Of a DNA stretch of 64,000 nucleotides, positions 12,888 to 26,639 are shown one piece after another (within the stretch, counting starts at the first letter, position 1; the number at the start of each line of letters is the position of its first letter). The notes under the pieces were generated by a model. The model was not told the DNA's origin. It saw only the letters and a program-made list of their open reading frames with translations, and did no database searches. The stretch comes from Panaeolus papilionaceus (lineage: Eukaryota; Basidiomycota; Agaricomycetes; Agaricales). Location: contig JADNRZ010000023.1 of assembly GCA_015501605.1 (NCBI GenBank), positions 248,001-312,000 on the forward strand, in the 5' to 3' direction. A program made the position numbers and the translations under genes.

Positions 12888-14982
12888 TCATATCTGCCAT
12901 CCCGCTTTAGTCTCCATTGTGTTGGACAATGATCTCTGGACCGGTACTTGTTCCCCTCTCTGCCCACTACTACTCCGGCTTTCTTCCTCATCATCACTGT
13001 GCGTTATCTCGTCCCAATACCATCTTGGCAAGAACCCTATTCGTTCCTCCCCATTCACCACTTCCTCAACACCTGCCTTATCAAGAACCGCCGCGCTAAT
13101 CCCAGTCCCAGGCGTAAATTTCACGCGCCATACCGTCCTCATATTAGACGTCCTATCACCCTCTGACGATCCATCCCTAACCACGCCCTTCAAAAACGTC
13201 AAAAACTCATACCCCCAGTCTAAACAAACAAGTGGGTCCCATGCATTAGCCTTGCCACGGACCATTCGCGGTAGTTGAATCGTTTTGAACGTCTGAACCG
13301 TTGTCACCACTCCAGCCGGCGTTCGAAATCCCACAACGATCTCCTACAATACGGAACAACGGAACGTTAACGGCGAGATTAGGAAGCGCGAATTGGGAAA
13401 GAAAAGAAAGAAATATAGAATCCTACAGGAACGCCAAGTAAGAACGACTGAAAATAGAATTTCAGCAACTTCCTATAATAACAAACTCGCTCTCAGTTAA
13501 TGAATTCGGCGCGCAGCGTGGTCAAAGGGTTGCGCCAAATGCCACTTTTATCTCACCGTTCAAAGTTGCTCTCATCACGCTCTCCCCGAATCGCCATCGA
13601 AGTCTTCAATTCGACGAATGTATCAGGCTGACCCGTGTATTTTCCTACAAAATCACCAAAGTTTAGCCAACCCCCATTCAAACCCTTTCAAAAAAGCGGA
13701 AAATCCATTTAACAAAAACGCTTAAAACCGAAACTCACCTCTTACACAATCAACCTCTCCACCGATGATCATACGCGTGTCGCCGAGTTTTGCCCGCACA
13801 ACGCTACACCACTGTACGTTGTTATTAACGTCACCTCCCCACCCTGGTGGAACCCCTCCTCCCAGGCGTTGTACCTCGCTCCGCCTCGTTGGCTCCTCAG
13901 AAGTACAATACGATTCAAATGCATAACCGTAATACGTCTGGAGCCGTTGGCGCGGTGTCATATTTGACCTGAGAATGGGTACACAGTTCTATATTAGCCA
14001 CCTTCGAAGCAATTTGAAAAAGTGGGCCCATCTCCATACGAGGAAAACCGGGCCACGAGATCGCGTACTTTTCAGCCAGACGCTCATCTGACGCGTGTTC
14101 TTCAAGATACAGTGTTCCATTGACATGCATGACATTCAATTCCCAGGAATCGCGGTTTTCATATGGTGCTATCAGAATCCTGCGCCGGAAGGAGAGTGGG
14201 TGAATTAGAAGGATTTCACAAGGTACACACACGGATAACCAAAAGGTCCCATATTTTACGTGTCATGTAGAAAGACACCACTGTTCGCTTAGTGCGACGT
14301 TCAGGAGGAAGGAAATAAAGCGTGGCGAAAGATATGGGTGGGACGACGACAGGGTAATTATAAGGTATATGGGAGAGAGCAACTCACTTTGTCATAACGC
14401 CTCTCCACGATACAAGTCCAATCTCAGGAAGTGTTCCCCCTTTGCGCACCTTGGAAACAGCCCCAAGGAGTGAATCAATACGTCCCCTGCTTTCCTGCGT
14501 CTCTATCCACCTGTCATATCCATAACCCAGCTTCGCTCCTATAGGTGGGTCGACAAAATAGCGCAATGCAGAATCTGTAAACTCCTGAACATGCTCTGGC
14601 GTATACGAAAACGATACCAATTGATTCGGTTGTTGAAATGGAATCTGTCGAGGTTTGATATTTCCTCTTGGGTTAGGATAACCTAGCGAATGGACGCGAG
14701 GTTGTGATTGTTGTTGTGGCTGGGATTGCGCCAGTGGCGACGACAATTGTTGCGATTGTGATTGCGAGTCAGAGCTAGATATCAATATTGATGTATCAGT
14801 TGAGGTCGTAGCGCTTTCCGCTACGGATCGTTCTGTTTTCTTGAGCTAGTCGGATTGGGTCTCTGTTAAAATGACATGTAGACAATGGCTTGACTTACCT
14901 GGCGTTGGGTACGAGGTACCGCATCATCGGCCACTTCCTCCCCGAATGTTGATAAGTGTGAACGTTTAGTTCCGGATTGCAT
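12888..14982 (-). CDS. RAI1: Decapping nuclease RAI1/DXO family
   Basis: Seven exons give exactly 490 codons: 14899-14982, 14388-14845, 14069-14179, 13739-13968, 13557-13644, 13427-13472 and 12888-13343. RAI1/DXO enzymes remove incomplete or non-canonical 5' caps and partner the nuclear 5'-3' exonuclease Rat1. Family motifs occur in order: SYTPEHVQEF, IGAKLGYGYDRW, VSWRGVMTK, IAPYENRDSWELNVM, NGTLYLEEH, YYGYAFESYC, RMIIGGEVDCV, DTFVELKTS, KLLKFYFQSFLLGVP and EIVVGFRTPAG. The acidic metal-binding residues of the GEVD and VELK motifs are present. The N-terminus is Gln/Ser-rich and variable. The exon ending LAEK must splice to KSNMTPRQ to keep frame; reading through adds an unrelated segment. 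Neighbours suggest no special link. Confidence 0.9.
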
Positions 14983-15956
14983 TTTTTCAAATGACCGTTG
15001 CAAGAAGCGAGTGAACTGAGTGAACCAAGTTTGCAAAACACACTCAAAATCACCAGTGGCGAGCAAGATGAATTTTCACCACGAGTTGGAATATCAGGGT
15101 CCCGTTCGAGCACAAAAAACCTTTTCCCTAGTCAATAATATGTCCTGTTACCTGCAAAACTGCAATTTAAAAAATCACAGATTAGTTTCAAGAGGTAACC
15201 AGACAGATGTAAGATGAAAGCAAAGTCAGGATGCAGTGATGAATTGACAGCAACCATCGGGAGAAACGTGCCCCTGTTTGCCACCTTGCTCCGAATCAAA
15301 CATCGCGTCCCTTAATTCAATTAACTCTCCTCAAATCCGTCCTCCTTCTGGTACTTCAGCAAAAAGGACTGCAAGGCTCTACAAGTAATAAATGTAGACT
15401 TCAGTGAATCCTTGGTATCCGATCCTGATCATGAATAACCATGGCTGAGGTTTAATTTAGCTCATCATTTACGCGTCATAACACGAGTCTAAAAGGGTGC
15501 ACTCAATGACACCGTGTCCTGATCAAGGCCCATGAAGAATGCATGCACTTTATGACGGGCATCGGAGTTGCGTTAGACCACTGGCATTGATCATTGGCAG
15601 TGAGTCAGCATGGAGTTCACGAGCTAAGTTTACCTTGGCTTGAAGACGCCATTCATCAGTGTTGATGTCGCTGTCGCTGAACTAGTAGCTGAACAAAATC
15701 AACATACAATATATCCAATGTTAAATACAGTCACATAGGTGGACGGTGTATAATCAATTAGAATGAATGTCGCTGTGCGTAAGAGGGGTAAGACCGTGTG
15801 GTCAACGAGTCCATGAGAAAGGTAGGAGGAGGTGCGTAAAATAGGGGATAAATGGATTGCCAACCGCCGGAGAAGTTGGAAGTCGAATACGACAACCAAT
15901 TCAAAAATTAATATCTCTTTTGCCTTCTTGTCGAAGTAAAATGGTTTTAATCAACC
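14983..15956. other. Intergenic region
   Basis: About 970 bp holding the RAI1 promoter and the terminator of the PEX26-like gene. No supported gene. Confidence 0.5.
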
Positions 15957-17555
15957 TCACACCAACCCACTCCCCGCCATCCTAACCGTATCACCAATCG
16001 CACGGACAATCTCACCCCAAGCTCTCGACAACATCCCAACCTCAACAGCCGCATTCACACTCTGCAATCGTCTCCTCACAAGCTCAGCATTACTCGCTGT
16101 CGCAACAGCAGTAACACCCGCTCCAGCAGCTCCAGCGCCCGCACCAGCCACAGCAGCACCCCCAAGCCCCATCAGTCTCCGCCGGCGTACTTTAAGCACA
16201 AAAGATATCAGTGGAACGAGCACAAACAGCACCACAAACGTGACCAGTTTCGGTCGGCTGAGGTAGGGCGCCAACGAAGCCTTGATCAGCGCGTAAGAGC
16301 TCAGTGACCCCCTCCTCGTGCTATCTGCACGGGACGTCGCCTGGTGTGCAAGGCTGGCGCGAGGAAGATTAGAGTACACTGAGCTCGCCGATGACGCCGT
16401 TCGTGATTTTGAGTGTGGTCGAGTGTTGCGGTGGTTGGAATTATAGTGGGCACCATTTCCATTAGTGGCTAATGATGCTTGGGCTATGCGTGGCGTAGTA
16501 GTTTCGCTGGATGTGTCAGAGCTCGGTGGGGATGAGATTTTAGATAGGGAGGATAGTCCTGATCTTGCTGCCCCGCCGCGGGAATTGGAAGGGACAACAG
16601 TATGTGTGGATGTCGTTGATAGGGATGACGACGAAGATGAGGAAGATGGTGCAGGGGAGTACGATCTCGGTGAGACCGGGGTGGGCAGTACACTTGCTAC
16701 TGGGGTGGTTTTTGGTCGACGAGATGCCATCGTCTGTGTGTACAGGGCATTTAATGAACTCCTGAGCGCCTAATTGCTACGTCAGTCATAATTCACAAAA
16801 ATAGATACGACATGTCATACCTCTCTGCGATGGACAGGTAATTCATTCTCATATTCCAGGAACTCCTTTGCATAGTCCCACTGTTCCAGTCGAGGCAAAA
16901 TATGTAGCGTATAGAGCTCCAACACCTTGTCATATCCCATCCCCTCAGTCCCCTGAGTCGAATCTAGCGTATACCTGGGCTCTCTACGAGCCAACCAATC
17001 CTCCACAATAACTCGCCCAACATCCGCAGCGTCTAATTTGAGGCAACAATACACCAAAGTCGTCAATACCTGCAACGGCAAGTATGCGGCGTTTAAGACG
17101 GCCTTGTGTAGGTTCCCATCGCACGGTGAAAACAGCGCCAACGAGCGAGAATAAATAGCGTTAGCAAGGGCATGCGAAGGCTCTGCTAGCGTGTCGCGCA
17201 AAGATTCAGGCAGCGAATCCGTTGAAGCTGGCGGCGATGTGTATACTGTTGATTCAAAGGTGATCCGCAGAATGTCCCATTTCCGGCGATGCTCTCCGAA
17301 GGCATCGGGCACACTTGTAGGTGGTTTCAAGAGCGCAAAGCCAGATTGTAGTAGTGTATGTGTTAAAGGAATATCTTTGAGGACAAAGGCGCGAGTTGCG
17401 CGATTGTAAAGAGTCCTCAAAGTTGTCAGAACAGTTGAAGATTCCACGTTGTCTAGGTGAGAATTTGGAGATGAAGATGGTGATGATACTCCTGCTTTAA
17501 GAGGTAGCTGAGCAGAATATTGAGGTTTAACTATTGTCGTTGTCGCGGTTGGCAT
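15957..17555 (-). CDS. PEX26-like tail-anchored peroxisome assembly protein
   Basis: Two exons (16821-17555 and 15957-16769) encode 515 residues. The N-terminal 250 residues are helical and TPR-like. The segment LELYTLHILPRLEQWDYAKE followed by HRREALRSSLNALYTQ resembles the last helices of the PEX26 soluble domain. A Ser-rich linker follows, then one membrane segment (about 420-437, VTFVVLFVLVPLISFVL) followed by a KVRRRR basic cluster, the layout of tail-anchored peroxins. PEX26/Pex15 anchors the Pex1-Pex6 ATPase to peroxisomes and supports PEX5 recycling. The tail after the membrane segment is longer (about 78 residues) than in human PEX26. Upstream in-frame codons before MPTATTT lack an ATG. 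The family call rests on architecture and weak similarity. Confidence 0.6.
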
Positions 17556-18326
17556 TGAATGAAGATGGAAGAGTTGAATGAAGGATGACTGCAACAAACT
17601 CAGTCAAGTCGGTTAACGGCTATTGCAATGGGTATTCACATGCACCCGATTGGTCACCCTGCCAAGTTTATATAAACCACGTGCAAGAGCTAGTGGACTT
17701 GAATTCATAACTCGAAAGACCACTTGCTACTTACCTTCATATTAACAGGCTTTAAACCCTTACAATGTAATTACTTGTGCATGGTAATGCTATAATTACT
17801 ATCTCGGTCAAAATGTCACTTGTCCGGCGGCATTAAAGTTATTTATTGGTCCTCATTTAGAGCGGAAAGGGTCTAGATATCTAAATCTTACGGGGTACGG
17901 CGAGCTATGCATGGCATCTCTATGAAAGCCCGCCGTCTTGTCTATTCCGACCATTGCCCGAAGTTCAAGCATCCGACATGTCAAGACGCGACGCGACGAC
18001 ATCAGGCCAAGGACAACACACAGGACACCGTTTTTCACTTGACCGTTTGCAAGGTACGAAAGTCGTATTATAGCTAATTTAATAGTGTACTCACATTTTT
18101 GCACCTAGTGTAATTAGGCGCTGCGATTAAGCGCTGCACCATATCATTCTGTAGGCTCCGTCGCATCGACGACGATAAAGTAGCAGGTCACGGCACGAAG
18201 CACGGATATTTCGAAGCATCAATTCACCGCCAAATATCTGGGCGCAATAAATTTCAGCTATAAAATCAAGGCTACAAAAGTCTATGACCCCAGATTTTGC
18301 TTTGCATCTCTCCGAGGCTTGCTAGC
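17556..18326. promoter_or_regulatory. Divergent promoter region, PEX26-like and GH10 A
   Basis: Shared upstream region of two divergent genes. A TATAAAA at 18259-18265 lies 62 bp before the GH10 A ATG, and a TTTATATAAACC sequence near 17668 could serve the minus-strand gene. Confidence 0.5.
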
Positions 18327-20163
<1,837 letters not shown>

Positions 20164-20295
20164 CGATCAAGGCGGAGAATATCTATCTACAGGGGTATTA
20201 ATCTAGGGTACTACACGTTTACAGAGGAAAAAATAAATACACAATACATCCATCTCTACATCAACGGTTATGCATCCATTTACGAAAGCAAATAT

Positions 20296-21522
20296 CTAGG
20301 TCATTTTGAATACCACAGGTATAAAGTCTTCAATTTCACCATTTTTGTAAGCATGAGCATCATATCCAAACAACCTAGGCAAATCCAACCACAAATGCCG
20401 GCGTCTCCCAACATATCTCGGCAGCACCAGCGCTCTGCACTTCTCGCACAGATTTTTATGCGGCGAGAACAACTGGGTACCTTCCTTGTCCGGGAACGGC
20501 GTGCCAGTGAGGTTGAACGGACTAGCAGGGTTCTGCGAGTAATCGAGGGCGGTGGGGAATGAGGTGCAGCAGGTACCAGGGGAGCTGCATTCTCCTGACG
20601 GGCCTCTGAATTTGAATGCGGGGAGGTGGAATTTTACTATAGCGAGGTGATAGCGTTGAGCTGACATGAGGACGTGCACGAGCATTCTTGTATCCATGGA
20701 TATGGCACCAGGAGGTCCGCCTCGGAGTATACCCAGCTGTTCCTCTATTTCTTCCTGTAATTAGGATAAACAAAACAGGTTAACAGAAAATTAAATGCAG
20801 AGACAAGATGTAAACGTACGGTGGAACATAGTTCGAAAAGGTTGACATATAATGTAGGTAAAATAGAGTGCAGGTGAAATTCATGAGCTGCAACGACGAG
20901 GGCCAGAAGCTCGTCACTGCTTGGGAACGGTTTATGTTTTTCGAATTCCTCCAGCGACGCAGGGAATCTCCGGCGCAGCTGCTTAAGTACATCTTTAAGA
21001 ATCTTGCTAAATTCGTATTTCTGCGCCATCTTGAGCAATGCAATCAATACGAAAGCGCTCCCCTCGACGTCGTGGTCTCGAACCCTACACCACCAAACGA
21101 AAGTATTAGACTACTGCAGAAAACAGTGAAAGAGAAGAGACATACGTATCAATCCCATATAAAACACGCAGCAAAATATAGACATCATCCGAATCATCGT
21201 ATATCCGCACAACGGGACACCCATCGACCGTTTCATTCAAATTATCGGCGACTCCACTACCAGAGGCATCTGTAGGTTGGGGTATCGAGAACATATCCGC
21301 AAACACTTTGGAATGCAAAGAAAGCAGAGACTGATGAGCTCGATACTGTTCACTTGAAGTCTGGAGCACGACGTTCCCGTCGTGAAACCAAAATTCTTTG
21401 CAGCGCTTCGGTTCCAATGGCTCAGATGCATCCATAGACTCGTCCATTTTGTCTCCGGGGATATCGTCGTCTAGCTTGCGCTTTTTGAGTGTCGTGTCGT
21501 TAGAAGCCTGTGATTCTGACAT
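20296..21522 (-). CDS. BTB/POZ domain protein
   Basis: Three exons. After a charged N-terminus with a KKRKLDD basic cluster (possible nuclear signal), the BTB core reads FWFHDGNVVLQTSSEQYRAH, SLLSLHSKVFADMF and PVVRIYDDSDDVYILLRVLY, then continues across an intron into helices starting LIALLKMAQKYEF. The C-terminal half (CRALVLPRYVGRRRHLWLDL) has the Cys-containing tail common in the large agaricomycete BTB family. These proteins are often adaptors for cullin-3 ligases or transcription factors, but no specific partner can be inferred. Minus strand, convergent with GH10 A. Confidence 0.8.
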
Positions 21523-21919
21523 AGCAGGAGCGTCCAGAACGTAGGACAGTGATGGAGTGGGTCAGAGTTGGGTTCGGCAAACATTCAAGCAGTCAAGCAC
21601 AAACTGAATGTTACGCGACGGGGCTAATTTAAGAACAGAAAGTTATGATGTGTTTGGTAACGTCTTCGGTTTGCCCCTTTCTCATCACTGGCACATTGAC
21701 GAAATGACAATATAACAACTCAAAAAAGCGCTCAATAATTCCAAAAGTATATTTATAAGGTGGTGGTACAGACCGACATGGGCGTTATAATGTTTTACAG
21801 AATATACAAACAATCACAAGCGATATACAGATATCCAGAGTGGTGGGATAGAGAATCAAAGCCGGTTTAAAGTCGTTATAAAAAAGGCGCAAGATATGGA
21901 CATAAAGGACATCTAGGAT
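21523..21919. other. Intergenic region
   Basis: Promoter of the BTB gene and 3' region of the next minus-strand gene; nothing else recognised. Confidence 0.5.
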
Positions 21920-24524
21920 TCAGTTGGCGTAGCCAGGACGAGCCTGTCCACCCCCCTTGAATGCTTTCTTCTGGTGCAAGCCGGCTCCCTGTGGGATGGG
22001 TTGATTCTCCTTAGATGCCGTCGACTTCTTGTTGCAAGTCCTCTCCTTCCTCTCCGCCTTCCCCGTCGTACAACGAGACTTATCCCGGCCCCTCAACACA
22101 CCCTCCCACTTCTCTTGTGCACGCTCGTACCCCCTTATCGCCTCCTCCGCACCCACATTCGCATTCTCCAACACCTCATCCTTCAACTTCTTCGCCCTCT
22201 TCCTTGCACGACGAGTGTGGTCCATAAACTCCTGCGTCGCCGACCAAAGGAGCTTCTCCCCCTTCTCCTTTAACTTCTTAGCTCGGGCCTGAGCTCGCGA
22301 GTTGCGATAGACCACACCCTCGTTAAGGTTACGCATCTGCTCGCCAAAGGCACGAGCTTTGCCCTTGGACTTGCGGATGACTTCGTCAGTCTGAGAGCGC
22401 AAGGAAAGGAGCAGCTCATCAGCAGCGTCAAAGATCTCGTTGATGTCATCGTTGATAGTCTTGACAGTCTCATCGAGGACCTCTGGAAGCTGGATGACAG
22501 TGGGGGTGGCCGAACGTCCCGATGTCCCGCTGCCACTTGCAACAGGTGGCTCAGCGGCCCGTGTGGGCTCCGCAGGCCGAGTGAGGCTAGTGGAGGCGAT
22601 CAGAGTCGCCGGTTTGATAGTCGTCTTGTCGATGATGACACTGAGACTGGTCGACGTTGGCGTGCGCAACGAAACCTCGGTTGAGACCTTGACAGCCTCC
22701 GGCTCAAGAGTGGCGCATTGTGAACACTTTGGAGCTGGCGAGGTGTTCACGATCGGCGCGATTTCCTTGGACATCTTCGCTGATGTGATCGGGATTATCG
22801 AGGTAGGGGCATGTCCTGTGAGGACAAGTGAGCTGCTCCCTGGAATGAAAACAGAAAGCGCCATATCCTTGGCAGACGACGTCGACGTAATCGAGGTACC
22901 ACTGTTGGCGCTGCTGCCTTTGCAGTATGAAACGACAGAACGGTTTGCTTGGGGTGACAACACGCCCCAAAGGCTACCTCGCGAAGTTGCCATGTTGACA
23001 GTAGGTGTAGGGCTGGGGATTGATGGCCTGAAGGCAGTGTTGAGCGCGAAGCCCATAATGATGGACATAACGGCGAAGCTGGAAAGACATAACGTCAGAA
23101 TTTTGAGGATGCAACGTGCGCTTGAATGAACATACAAAGTCACGGCGTTGACGGACTTGACCTGTTCGGTGAGAGGCTTCAAAGCTAATTCTATCCTCGT
23201 ATCGTTGCCGATGTCAGAAAGAACTTCGTATGCATGGTCGGGATTGAGAAGGCCGACTTCGTCGCTGTCGAAAACGGGGGTCTTGGAGACACCAAGCTTG
23301 ATGGTCTTATCTGCAGGCACAGCGAGCAACTCCCAATCGTCGTCGGCCATAGGACCGAAAGCCTCTGTGGTCAACGGGGAGAATGGGATAACAACAGGAA
23401 GATAGGCAGAGTGCCATGAGAGAACAGGAAGTTTGGGGATGGGTAAATAGACGATGGCCAAAGAAGGCGAATCAGAATCAAGGTCCTGAAATAGAAAGGA
23501 AGGGAGAGAAAGAGAGTATGAAAGGGAGGACGTTAGAAAGACTTAGTATCAGACTTACAAAACCGTTCTGAGCGCAATCAGTTCTGTCATAAACATTGAT
23601 GGTGTTGAAGAACGGGGCGAAATGTTGCGACTTCTTGATGAGGCGGAGAGTTTGAACCTTCTCCTCTGCGTCATTGCGGAGATTATTAAGGCAAAGATGG
23701 CCGGACGCAGATGCAGCCTTCTGGATCAAATCCTGGACAAACTTCCACTTAATCTCGGAAGATTTGCCATAGAGTATGATATCGAGCTCCGCTCTGTTCT
23801 GGGATTGTTCAAGCTCCTGTGTGATGGCCTCGTGACGCTGGACCGCGGGTGTAGGGAATGAGAGACCCGGATCCTGAAGCGTCAAAATGGGCGGAATGGA
23901 TACGGAAGTGTTCCCTTGATGGTCCTGATGAGGACCAGAAATATCGTCAGATGAGTCATGACTGCTCTCTGTTGGAGAAGAAATGGTCTCGTAGGATCTA
24001 TTCAACTCATTTCTGGAACTGGTCAAAGGATCAGGAAAAGATAATCGCAAATCACGAATGGAAGTGTGCATAGACTGAGCACCAGTAGTGCTAGAGCGAG
24101 AGTTGCTCAAAGTGCCGACGAAGCTTTGGTTGAGAGCTTCCTTGACTCGTTCATCCTCCTCGGCAAGATGAGGGTCGGTTGCGAGGTTGAGAGTTGAATA
24201 ATCTGCTGGTGCATGTTGTTGTTCAGCCTCAACGCTAGGTTGATTAGGCACAGTATACATGCCATTTAATTCAGCAGCGTCTTCACTATCTGAAGCCACT
24301 CCCTCCCAAACATCGACTTGACTACTCAAAGAGCTATGCTCGCTGACTGAAGAACGACGAGAACGAGTTGCAATTGAGCTGATCTCGTCGCGATCGCTCT
24401 CGTGGTCACTGAGAGAAATGTCTGAATAACGATCGCTGGAAACATTGTGCCAGTCCGAGTCGGAGAAGTTGTCGAAGTCTGCCATTTGCTCTGTACTAAG
24501 TGGCAGTGGAGGTGGTTGTTGCAT
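21920..24524 (-). CDS. Membrane protein with three LIR-like motifs
   Basis: Three exons (23559-24524, 23136-23485, 21920-23078) encode 824 residues. No known enzyme family was recognised. The acidic, Ser-rich N-terminus has two motifs of LC3/Atg8-interacting form in acidic surroundings, WHNV (25-28) and WEGV (73-76); a third, MADDDWELL (W373), lies shortly before one hydrophobic segment (about 437-456, FFAVMSIIMGFALN). A compact block with DIILYGKSSEIKWKF precedes it. The C-terminal half is a long charged coiled-coil-like region rich in KKLKEK and RAKK. Single membrane span plus LIR motifs fits a selective-autophagy (ER- or nucleophagy) receptor, but this is inference. The second intron (23079-23135, 57 nt, CTGAC branch site) is in frame and could be retained without a frameshift. 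Confidence 0.7.
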
Positions 24525-24707
24525 TGTGTGAGACGGACCTGAAAAGGGCAGCACGTCCCTTTATAAGGTCACGGCAGTAGTAGTCAGGGTCTCCCCATTA
24601 GATCATTTGTAATAGATCCTATTCAAGGTAATCAAGGTCAACTAACACCGGTTACTGGACTTAAATTCAGTTCCTTCAAGGACCTTATCATCATTATTCT
24701 TGACCAC
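24525..24707. promoter_or_regulatory. Short bidirectional promoter
   Basis: 183 bp separate the divergent start codons of the LIR-motif protein and the F-box protein, so both promoters must lie here. Confidence 0.5.
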
Positions 24708-26351
24708 ATGTCTTTATCTATCATTCATCTGCCGCACGACGTTTTGCTGCTAATTTTTATCAATTTACAGCCAGAAGACTTTCTTGCTCTTGTACAGGTG
24801 CAGACGCGCGTCGCCTTGCTGCGTATAAAATCTTTATGACTAACAAAACCGAACACGCAGACATGTCGTGTATTCCACGAATTCCATTCTTCTGACTATG
24901 TCTGGCACAATGTAAAACACACGTTACCCTTGGACGTGCCGGATAATCGTGAACTGCTGTGCTTATCTGGGGCAGAGGCCAAGCTTTACACCCTCCGATC
25001 CCTGAAATTAGATAAACTATGGAGCGACCCTAACTCCACCATAAAACGTATAAGTAAAATTAAAACCTCGGAAATCGTCACCAACCTTCAGTCTCTTGGG
25101 CGGGAGTGGATACTGGGTCTTTCTCGAACCCCAGCTTCGACCTATATCTGGCTACGCCGTTTGGATACAAATCGAACGTCTTTTCACTTAAACAACTCCA
25201 TTTTGCCTTCTTCTGTGGTCTTGTCTATCGAACTACACTCAGCATTCTCATTCACGTCGTCGCTCAGAGATGGCGGAAAGTCAGCCGTGATATCAGTCAC
25301 TGGCGGTCCATCTAACCGGAAAGGGCATGTATACCTTGTTTCAACTTTCCGGTTTACTTCCGCAATTGACATATGTTATAATAGCCTGCTGTCTGTCTAC
25401 CTTGTCGATCTTAAAGGACGCAGTAGAAGTCTCGACGACAAACCCTATGTCGTCAAGTCTTGGAAAATCGACAGCTCAGGGGTATTTTACTACACCGACA
25501 TTGGGGGCGATATCGTGGCGTCGTCAATTGTTCATGTGTCTGAAACCTCATACCGGCATGAGATTCTTCTGCTCAACATCAAAACGAGCCAGCAGCTATA
25601 TCTAGACTCTGAGGTGTTATCGGTGTGTCCTTTCCTCGGTTTTCTTCGGATATAGTCTAATGATCATTGATAGCACCTTGACTGCGGTCGATTGCGCTTC
25701 AAGATATTCTCGAAATATATTATCATCGTGGGTTTTCGTCGAGAGCATCTCATGCTGCTGGTCCGAGAATTACCGGAGAGAATATTCTCAGATGCAGAAG
25801 AATTAAGCAACACACCAGGCACGAATCCGAGTCGCACCAACGAATGGGGCGCTGTCATTTCGGATTTCGAAAGCATCAGGATACGGAACGGGGAGCTGTA
25901 TATAACAGACGAACCAGTCTACTACTCGTCTCCAAAAACATTCACAGTGATGGTCGCGCAATCAGCATTTTCGACTCTTGAGAAGGGTAGCATTGGAGTT
26001 TACCACTTCCCTATCGATCTCTCCTTACGCGAAGCCAAGTTGACGGATTGGAAGCCAACCCACACATTCAAAACGCCCCCCAATGTGACTCTCGAACCTA
26101 TGTGTATGGGAAAGCTGGGGTATCGCGCTGTATGGCTCGAGCATCAATGGAATTCCGATGAATTGAGGCTCATGCGAGCCACGTTCCCCGCCATGGGAGA
26201 TTCAAGACCCATTATGGTTTCTCTTCTCCACCCAGCATCGTTTGCACTTCCATTCGAACCATTTAAAGTCAAGTCGATGCACCTTGAGGAGTCTTCTGGA
26301 AGGGTATGGGTTGGAATAGTTACAGGGGAGATATACCTATTAGAATTTTAA
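24708..26351 (+). CDS. F-box protein
   Basis: Exon 1 begins MSLSIIHLPHDVLLLIFINL and ends PEDFLALVQ; after an intron with a GCAG acceptor exon 2 continues TCRVFHEFHSSDYVWHNV. This is a complete N-terminal F-box (LPxDVLLxIF...L.V..TCR.F). The remaining ~480 residues show repeated beta-strand-like segments, as in the large basidiomycete family of F-box proteins with a C-terminal propeller-like fold, and end SGRVWVGIVTGEIYLLEF. A third exon begins HLDCGRLRFKIF. F-box proteins recruit substrates to the SCF ubiquitin ligase; the substrate is unknown. Confidence 0.82.
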
Positions 26352-26639
26352 ATATAAAGTAGCAAAGATAAATAAATTATTCACTCTATCGGACTACATA
26401 ACATCCTGACATGGACCAGATTCCGGGTTTTATTATCTCGGTAAGATAATTCGAGAGATGATCAGGACCACGTGGTTTTTGAAGACCATCGCGTATGATC
26501 AGATTCGGGACCTGGATATTGACGGTCATAATCTTTCTTTTGTTCATTCCACCCTTTATCTTACTACTTACACGTCGTCCTTGCCAGCGAGCTCGACCAT
26601 ATCAACTCCTTTTTCTCCATCTAACATCCTAATACCTCG
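26352..26639. other. Intergenic region upstream of exportin-T
   Basis: 288 bp holding the F-box terminator and the exportin-T promoter; no gene recognised. Confidence 0.5.

Noticed and set aside
16465..16773. Acidic plus-strand frame
   Set aside because: Antisense of the Ser-rich linker of the PEX26-like gene.
17556..17597. N-terminal extension MLQSSFIQ of the PEX26-like protein
   Set aside because: The upstream start codon is TTG; the first ATG is at 17555.
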